Of a stretch of 46,925 nucleotides of DNA, positions 42,501 to 46,925 are shown piece after piece. Origin of the DNA: Tumebacillus flagellatus. GTDB taxonomy: Bacteria > Bacillota > Bacilli > Tumebacillales > Tumebacillaceae. How positions within the stretch are numbered: the stretch's first letter is position 1; each line of letters starts with the position of its first letter. Where the stretch lies: NCBI RefSeq assembly GCF_000714935.1, contig NZ_JMIR01000044.1:1-46925 (forward strand), given 5' to 3'. A program made the translations under genes and the position numbers. Below the pieces are notes generated by a model. That model made no database searches. It saw only the letters and a program-made list of their open reading frames with translations, and was not told where the DNA came from.

Positions 42501-44939
42501 AACGCGTACGACTCCTACGGACGGCTCGTCAGCACGGAGGATGCAAACCACAACATCACACAAACCGCGTACGACCTGTACGGCAGACCTGAGCTCGTCA
42601 CCTTGCCCGATCGCAACGCGTTTCGTTACACGTATGATGACGTGGCGCATACGAAGACCACGATCGATCCTGAGCAAAACAAATTTCGCGAGACGTATGA
42701 CAAACAAGATCGCCTGACGAAGAAAGAACTTCTCAAAGCGACCGATGCTGTTCTTCTGACACAAAACTCGTATGACTGGGCTGGAAATTTGGTTTCCGTT
42801 ACGGATGCGAACCAACGAACAACCAAGTATCAATACGATGCTCTGAAACAACTCACAGCGGTTACGGACGCAAGTAATACAACCACCAATTATTCTTACG
42901 ACGTACTCGGTCACATGACCCTTCTTACTTATGCGGACAACAGCACCGTTCAGAAGAAATACGACGAAGCGGGTCGCTTACTTCAACAAACCGACTCGCT
43001 TGGCCAAGTGCAAAAGTACTACTACGACGCCAACGGAAACCTGATCCGTCAAGTAGACCGCAACGGGAAGACGACCACGCTCACGTACAATTCCCGGAAC
43101 CAACTGATGACAAAAACGCCGGACGCTGCAACGAGCACGACCCCGATCTTGTACGAATACGACTTGAGTGGTCGCCGTACCAAAATGACGGATGAAACAG
43201 GGACGACGAGCTACAGCTATAATGCTGTCGGCAAACTCGACACCGTTACGTATCCGGACGCCAAGACGCTCAAGTACACGTATGACGCCAACGGCAACGT
43301 CGTCACTCTGCAAGAACCGTTTGGCAAAACGATCACGAACGACATCGACAACAGAAACCGACTCCAAGATGTCAAAATCGGTCCTGCTTCCGCAACGCCC
43401 GAAGTACAGTACACCTACAAAAAAAACGGCGCTGTTGCCACGCTGCAACTGCAAAACGGCATGACGACTTCCTATGATTACAACGAATTCAATTTCGTGA
43501 AGTCCGAAGTGCAGAAAAAAGCCGACAGCACCGTCACGAGCACGTTCGCCTACACCTACGATCTAAACAACAACCAAACGAGCAAAACGGAAAACGCGGC
43601 ACAGTACAACTTCGGATACGATGCGTTGAACAGAATTTCGACGTCCTCCCAGTTCAACGAAGCGTATACCTACGACTCCCGCGGCAACCGTCAAACACAG
43701 CAATCCGACAAGCTCAATCTCCCAAGTTTGAACGTCTACGAGTACGACGGCTACAACCAATTGAAAAAAGTGACCACTCCCGAAGGAAAAGTGGTCACCT
43801 ACAAGTACAACGGAGACGGCCTGATGACCGAACGTACGGAGAACGGGGTTACGACGCGTTACTATTACGACGGCAGCAACATCATCGCCGAAGCGACGGT
43901 CACCAACGGAACCTCGTCCCTGAAAGCCCGCTACTACCGCGGCCAAGCAGGTCAACTGATCTCCCGCGAAGACGCCAACGGAACCAAAGCCTTCTACTCC
44001 CTCAACGGTCACGGCGACGTCACGGAACTGCGCGACAGCACCGGAAACGTCCTGAACACCTACACCTACGACATCTGGGGCAACCCGCAAACCGCGCAAG
44101 AGTCGGTCTCCAACCCTTTCCGCTACTCCGGTGAGTTTTGGGACGATGTGACCCAGTTACAGTATCTTCGTGCACGTTGGTACAACCCGCAATCAGGTAG
44201 GTTTGTTAATGAGGATGGGTACGAGGGTCAGCTTAAAGATCCTATGAGTCTGAATCTCTACACATACGTTGAAAGTAATCCTTTGACCTACTGGGACCCG
44301 TCAGGAAATACTCAAGTTGTGACAGATACTGCGAGTGACGGATGGCATCCAGATTCCTCTTATGACTGGCTGTTAGACACACCGAATCAAATTTTGATAC
44401 ATTCCTATCAGACGTATTGGCAGTATTATGATTCAATTGGGGATATTGTACAAAGGGACAGCTATGCTACTCTTGCTGGAAAAATTCGTTCCAATCCATG
44501 TAGTTATGCCCCTGGCGGATGTAATAATATTGATACAGTGGTGGCACAAGCCAGTTTCATTCACAACCCTGACGGAGCGTTTGCAGTAGTAGTTCTATAT
44601 ACAGGCTATACTGTCGTGGTGAATTCTGTTGGGCAAATCCACCATTTGCTTTCAAATAAAATTATGAAAGCATTGAATGATCATGCGAAACTAAGAGGCA
44701 TATTCAATCGTAATGACCCAGATCTGATGTACCGTGCGGCTGATGAGGATTCCCATAAGGGATATCAGTCCTGGCACAGAGAGTATGATGAAGAGGTTGT
44801 AAAATGGTTGACCAACAATCCCGGTGCTACTAAAGATGATTTTCTGGATTTTTTACAAAGTTTATATGAGAGGCCTGAAATCAAAGCGCGTATTCCAGGT
44901 GTCAATGTGAAGAAGGTTCCTGGTGATTCTGATCACTAA
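39564..44939 (+). CDS. Secreted RHS/YD-repeat polymorphic toxin with C-terminal AHH/HNH-like nuclease tip
   Basis: The 1791-residue protein has a signal peptide (about 1-27) and a pre-RHS region with LIGRNGLDFTLTRTYQSG. Dozens of YD repeats run from about 560 to 1490, of the form 'YDxxGRLxxxT'. The RHS core ends in QYLRARWYNPQSGRFVNEDG and DPSG at 1578. The last 213 residues are the variable toxin tip, with paired His1693-His1694 in IHHLLSNK, then HKGYQSWHREYD (His1738) and EVVKWLTNNPGATKDDF. That layout resembles AHH/HNH-type nuclease toxins; the assignment is tentative. In Bacillus, WapA-type proteins of this design mediate contact-dependent inhibition. The coding region for the tip is much more AT-rich than the repeats. 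Its presumed immunity gene is next. Confidence 0.9.
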   Translation: MRRKLRSIAAVTAVTLFTSLVSPAFGALDKRGQVTTDELAILSAEFGFPLEVLQKEFDHGYTASELRNALSVANSSKQELHKQLKFQKQKPATAVQATAPALVNEIGETTRPFLKDQSEAQSLTAATDTSLDPTQKPPSVQTQMDKAPYQVILSTSNVSPLYGEVTVKETDMTLIGRNGLDFTLTRTYQSGESQYFGTFYQDNAQSVYKYYVNFSSTVTNEALGYRKTWTKVEDIEKDFNGDGIADEGYTGGAHVASVTDTSEILYTDDDSANLDKKLASKTYYPRTDAWKWQEPYTIQTPNGPQSYPGYYWRYYWTVDTSTIVDNPPAENAPIRIIQQYNTSDRKGPYDQQKATDTLHSLTAGTTYSLSSVYSWNGYKAVRSRYQYATPLQATISTESAGSTHNATKTTYQEQMFPIGTGWSWNIPSIEWDTDVGTKYLHLGEQGTYVFAGDYDISGFKGDQPVINYSDYSPELLDTWPNFSIKFPREGKKYFFDKKGKIQEIQDDYGNYILFKFSEVAPYGNVLTQVTNSIGNTMNISYSTSEVRLTQGARTVVYSKGITTDIYKKEYLASVKDEAGRVEKYGYDFKPALFSMEGYIPTTSNPYALLTQVNHPTGAQTLFQYEDSPVTRSYYDRVNQAYRVHAVSNQISYLDGSTQTFNQNTLTYTGDIGQSSKVSTTLSNGLTNTTYDYERVGGAVLGSGQIYNKKITTTDTSASPTVTVITNEFDQANDIPIPTKETKQVTQGGRNSEPVTISRTFDKNENLLTETDPFGKTTTNTYDTKTHRLKTTKEQISSTQTITTTFERNEFGKPTKITTRADADQRLLKQEIYDYDSFGNITAVHQTDGTRDLRVASYEYSSAAPYFSAFVTKKTQDVTDVDGVKSKLTETYEYDTALGKMTKSTDGRSNSTTYQYDILGRLKKQTNPDLSTVTLTYDDLNNNIEMVNETGLKTRIRWNQLGQKAGTDVFQNGAYQTTVANAYDSYGRLVSTEDANHNITQTAYDLYGRPELVTLPDRNAFRYTYDDVAHTKTTIDPEQNKFRETYDKQDRLTKKELLKATDAVLLTQNSYDWAGNLVSVTDANQRTTKYQYDALKQLTAVTDASNTTTNYSYDVLGHMTLLTYADNSTVQKKYDEAGRLLQQTDSLGQVQKYYYDANGNLIRQVDRNGKTTTLTYNSRNQLMTKTPDAATSTTPILYEYDLSGRRTKMTDETGTTSYSYNAVGKLDTVTYPDAKTLKYTYDANGNVVTLQEPFGKTITNDIDNRNRLQDVKIGPASATPEVQYTYKKNGAVATLQLQNGMTTSYDYNEFNFVKSEVQKKADSTVTSTFAYTYDLNNNQTSKTENAAQYNFGYDALNRISTSSQFNEAYTYDSRGNRQTQQSDKLNLPSLNVYEYDGYNQLKKVTTPEGKVVTYKYNGDGLMTERTENGVTTRYYYDGSNIIAEATVTNGTSSLKARYYRGQAGQLISREDANGTKAFYSLNGHGDVTELRDSTGNVLNTYTYDIWGNPQTAQESVSNPFRYSGEFWDDVTQLQYLRARWYNPQSGRFVNEDGYEGQLKDPMSLNLYTYVESNPLTYWDPSGNTQVVTDTASDGWHPDSSYDWLLDTPNQILIHSYQTYWQYYDSIGDIVQRDSYATLAGKIRSNPCSYAPGGCNNIDTVVAQASFIHNPDGAFAVVVLYTGYTVVVNSVGQIHHLLSNKIMKALNDHAKLRGIFNRNDPDLMYRAADEDSHKGYQSWHREYDEEVVKWLTNNPGATKDDFLDFLQSLYERPEIKARIPGVNVKKVPGDSDH

Positions 44940-44962
44940 GTAGTTTTTGTGGAGGAGATAAT

Positions 44963-45607
44963 ATGGAGTTTTTCATTCTTGATTCAAAATTGTTTGATGA
45001 TAGAGACTTTGCCTATGGAGAACAAGTAGATCAGAAAACGGCTGAACCAGAAAAAAAAGACATTTGCTCCGCATGTGGTGTAGCAATGGGTCCTAGGAAA
45101 TGGTTATCTCCACGTCGAGTTAAATTATCAAAACCAAGTTATGGAGATGTAGTTCATGGATCTTTCTCAAAGTTCCTCGTTTCCAGCCGTTTTAAGGAGC
45201 TGTATGAAAAGTCTGGTCTCCAAGGTATAAATCGTTTTGACTCTGTCGAAATAGCCAAGGTCTTGCGGAAGAAAGTTTCCTCTCCTGAACCACCTGATTA
45301 TTTTCAGGTTCAGGTCGATCATGGGGAAACGTTGATGATTCCAGAGCGGTCTCCTGGCTTTATTTTTACTAGAAAACCTTCTTGCTCCGCTTGCAGGATC
45401 GGCACCATCGCAACGTATGATGGAATTTTTTTAGATCCAGACACATGGGATGGAAAACATATCTTCATACCAAATGGATTGCCAGGGACAATTGCAGTGA
45501 CTGAAGAGTTTCTGGCTTTTCTAAATGAAAGCCAACTGACTAACATGGTGTTCGAACCTGCCATCTCTTACAAAGCACCGTGGTCTCGGAACAGAGCATC
45601 GAAATAA
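44963..45607 (+). CDS. Double-CXXC(G) motif protein, probable immunity protein (SitI6-like)
   Basis: GGAGGAG precedes the ATG, 23 bases after the RHS stop. The 214 residues carry Cys35-x-x-Cys38-Gly and Cys141-x-x-Cys144, four probable zinc ligands. The C-terminal half (CSACRIGTIATYDGIFLDP, then PGTIAVTEEFLAFLNESQL) follows the pattern of the double-CXXCG proteins known from Myxococcus, where members act as immunity proteins for Sit toxins. The second motif has Arg in place of the final Gly. Position behind the toxin tip, no signal peptide and low GC all fit an immunity gene. It should neutralise the tip of the preceding RHS protein. Confidence 0.75.
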   Translation: MEFFILDSKLFDDRDFAYGEQVDQKTAEPEKKDICSACGVAMGPRKWLSPRRVKLSKPSYGDVVHGSFSKFLVSSRFKELYEKSGLQGINRFDSVEIAKVLRKKVSSPEPPDYFQVQVDHGETLMIPERSPGFIFTRKPSCSACRIGTIATYDGIFLDPDTWDGKHIFIPNGLPGTIAVTEEFLAFLNESQLTNMVFEPAISYKAPWSRNRASK

Positions 45608-45643
45608 TTGCGCGAATCAAAACAGAAAAATCTCGTTTACACC

Positions 45644-45680
45644 ATAAACTGACGATGAAATTATTAAGGAATCAGTTTAT
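45644..45680. repeat. 9-bp inverted repeat downstream of the immunity gene
   Basis: ATAAACTGA (45644-45652) and TCAGTTTAT (45672-45680) are perfect arms around 19 nt. Only three T residues follow, so it would be a weak terminator at best. Confidence 0.5.
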
Positions 45681-45682
45681 TT

Positions 45683-45738
45683 GTAAGCGTAAAACAGCCT
45701 CGCAACGCGAGACAAGGTGAGGGTTGTTTTACGCTTAC
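45683..45738. mobile_element. 56-bp palindromic scar with IS66-like ends
   Basis: Perfect 14-bp inverted ends GTAAGCGTAAAACA (45683-45696) and their complement (45725-45738) enclose 28 bp with an inner CTCGC/GCGAG stem. Ends beginning GTAAGCG are, from memory, typical of IS66-family terminal repeats, so this may be a MITE or a collapsed IS copy. No 8-bp target duplication is visible at its edges. The element overlaps the 5' end of the following orphan toxin frame. Confidence 0.5.
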
Positions 45739-45741
45739 TTA

Positions 45742-46164
45742 ATGTTCGGAGGGTATTCAACAATAAAGGCTGGAGTTCGATACTCTACAAGTTCTGCATT
45801 AGAATTTTTAATGGGAGGAGGAAAACTTGCTTTCAGCGGTGGTACGTCAGCGGAGCTTTTCCTCGCGACATTGTTTGATGTATCTACCGAGAATACAGGA
45901 AAGTATTTCTCTACTTCACTAGGCGGTAGGTATGTTGATGTATACAAAGATGGGATCGCTCATGAATCAAAGGTAGGGTATACATACCTTACGGATTTTG
46001 TAAAAAAACAAGTATTGAAAGATTACGAATTAAAACAAGATGGAGTAATTGACGGAGTAGTTTGTCATTTTTTCAGAAGTGCGGATACAGGTAAGGTAGG
46101 AGCTTCCGAACCTTTATTGAGATTATTGGATAGCTGTGGCATCAAGTATATTATTCATGATTGA
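45742..46164 (+). CDS. Orphan RHS-type toxin tip (PD-(D/E)xK nuclease-like), 5'-truncated
   Basis: The frame is open from 45724 (TTG, inside the palindrome); the first ATG is at 45742, giving 140 residues. Neither has a ribosome-binding site. The sequence GGRYVDVYKDGIAHESKVGY gives Asp66 and Glu75-x-Lys77, a D...ExK arrangement as in restriction-endonuclease-fold toxins, and it ends GVVCHFFRSADTG...GIKYIIHD. There is no signal, repeat or core region. This is a toxin C-terminus without its delivery protein, the classical orphan module next to rhs/wapA genes. It becomes functional only if recombined onto the RHS protein. The next gene is its likely antidote. Confidence 0.7.
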   Translation: MFGGYSTIKAGVRYSTSSALEFLMGGGKLAFSGGTSAELFLATLFDVSTENTGKYFSTSLGGRYVDVYKDGIAHESKVGYTYLTDFVKKQVLKDYELKQDGVIDGVVCHFFRSADTGKVGASEPLLRLLDSCGIKYIIHD

Positions 46165-46176
46165 GGTGAAGCACAG

Positions 46177-46755
46177 ATGGAGTACAGAATGATGGCACCT
46201 CCTTTTGAGGTCAAAGCGTTTGAAGAAATGAGTAAAAAGGAAGCGCAAAAAAATTTTGATTGGTTTGTAAATGAAATCCCTGATCGAATCGGACAACTTG
46301 ATAGATATTACAAATTGACCAATGGTGCTGGAAGTTTAGATTATGAGCCTGAATCTCTTAAAAACCTTTGGGAGTGGTTTGTGCAACATCTCGAACTGGT
46401 GAAAAAATCCAAGGAAGAAATGAAAGAGGAAAAAAGACACCTACCTGAACAATTCCGGAACATCATTAAGGTAGAAGATGTCAAACTAAGTTTGCAGACA
46501 CAAATGCTAGTAGTAGATGTAGCCATATACTTCGGTGAAGTTTTTGCGATAAAACATAATTTAAAATGGGGATTTGTGACCCAACCCAAGCAATTGGTGT
46601 ATTTGAACAAACCAGTAATTATTGGGTTTGGGTTAAAGCATCTGGAACCCATTATGATTGTTCAAAATCTGGTCAGGAAAACTCTCCGAGGAGAAAGTAG
46701 CCCCAAACTACTTTTAGAGATTTATGAAGTTTGGAGAGGCCACATTAGTAATTGA
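46177..46755 (+). CDS. Hypothetical protein, probable immunity protein for the orphan toxin tip
   Basis: GAGGTGA lies 7-8 nt before the ATG, 12 bases after the orphan toxin stop. The 192 residues are soluble and largely helical, with many Lys and Glu (LELVKKSKEEMKEEKRHLPE) and a C-terminal domain with VDVAIYFGEVFAIKHNLKWG and PVIIGFGLKHLEPIMIVQNL. No family was recognised. Unlike the toxin fragment before it, this gene has a proper start signal, as expected if selection keeps the immunity function. AT-rich like its neighbours. Confidence 0.65.
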   Translation: MEYRMMAPPFEVKAFEEMSKKEAQKNFDWFVNEIPDRIGQLDRYYKLTNGAGSLDYEPESLKNLWEWFVQHLELVKKSKEEMKEEKRHLPEQFRNIIKVEDVKLSLQTQMLVVDVAIYFGEVFAIKHNLKWGFVTQPKQLVYLNKPVIIGFGLKHLEPIMIVQNLVRKTLRGESSPKLLLEIYEVWRGHISN

Positions 46756-46925
46756 GAGATATTCGGGTCACCCCCCTAAAACTTGAGTTGAGCAACCTTA
46801 TTTTCTTGTCTTTTGTTGCTCAGATGTGTTTCGCAACTGAAAAGTGCAGAGTATCGCGGCAAGGGAATATTTTCCTTGCGGTATAAAAATTCGTACTTTA
46901 CATGGAGCCTCTATGGGCGTGATTG
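46756..46925. other. AT-rich intergenic stretch with two hairpins, no gene seen
   Basis: An 8-bp inverted repeat TGAGCAAC/GTTGCTCA (46789-46796 with 46815-46822) and a second hairpin GCAAG...TTGC with a one-base bulge (46859-46879) are present. Neither ends in a clear T tract. No coding frame was supported up to the window end, though a further cassette may start outside. Confidence 0.5.

Noticed and set aside
41800-44100. YD-repeat region as DNA tandem repeats
   Set aside because: The repetition is at the protein level with diverged codons, and no long identical DNA units are seen.
46756-46925. Start of another toxin or insertion sequence at the window end
   Set aside because: Only hairpins were seen, with no frame or complete terminal repeat, so no claim is possible.

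Overview
This is chromosomal DNA of a GC-rich, spore-forming member of the Bacillota (order Bacillales). The gene order tig-clpP-clpX-lonB-lon-engB followed by hemA-hemX-hemC-hemD-hemB-hemL is the conserved Bacillales protease/haem block. A sporulation-type LonB sits beside LonA, and ribosome-binding sites are strong and purine-rich. The high GC, with clpP between tig and clpX and a precorrin-2 dehydrogenase inside the hem operon, suggests Tumebacillus or another Alicyclobacillaceae/Paenibacillaceae relative. The genus is inference only.

Layout. (1) 1-64: the 3' end of a tRNA-Gln. (2) 239-8524: protein quality control (trigger factor, ClpP, ClpX, LonB, Lon) and the ribosome-assembly GTPase EngB. 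(3) 8642-13875: a DUF4097 envelope protein, an EamA exporter, a 25-residue membrane peptide missed by length cut-offs, a small membrane protein, and an SsuABC/THI5-type ABC importer on the minus strand. (4) 14145-21306: a tightly overlapping haem operon from glutamyl-tRNA to uroporphyrinogen III plus the sirohaem branch enzyme, followed by a HAD phosphatase and a nucleobase permease. (5) 23465-26794: an EmrA/EmrB-type drug efflux operon with its MarR regulator as last gene and a candidate operator over the start site. (6) 26972-30308: a zinc operon (ZnuA-like lipoprotein, TIGR03943/DUF1980 protein, UPF0718-type permease carrying a (EHH)8 tract) preceded by two Zur-like boxes, and ending in an internally deleted short-chain dehydrogenase. 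(7) 30485-38873: assorted metabolic genes (nucleotidyltransferase-like/methyltransferase fusion, UDG-like protein, GyrI-like protein, esterase, RluA, DCC protein, chemoreceptor, GNAT).

(8) 38880-46925 is the accessory part. It is a polymorphic-toxin locus: an 18-codon leader peptide coupled by TGATG to a small secreted YD-repeat/fibronectin-III protein, then a 1791-residue secreted RHS/YD-repeat protein whose variable C-terminus looks like an AHH/HNH-type nuclease. Next comes a double-CXXC protein resembling the immunity proteins known from Myxococcus Sit systems. Downstream is a promoterless orphan toxin tip with a D...ExK nuclease motif and its probable immunity gene, separated from the first pair by a 56-bp palindromic scar whose ends look like IS66-family terminal repeats. 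Base composition falls sharply from the end of the RHS core onward, as expected for exchanged toxin/immunity cassettes.

Most operons end in compact intrinsic terminators. In at least four cases the stop codon lies inside the terminator loop.
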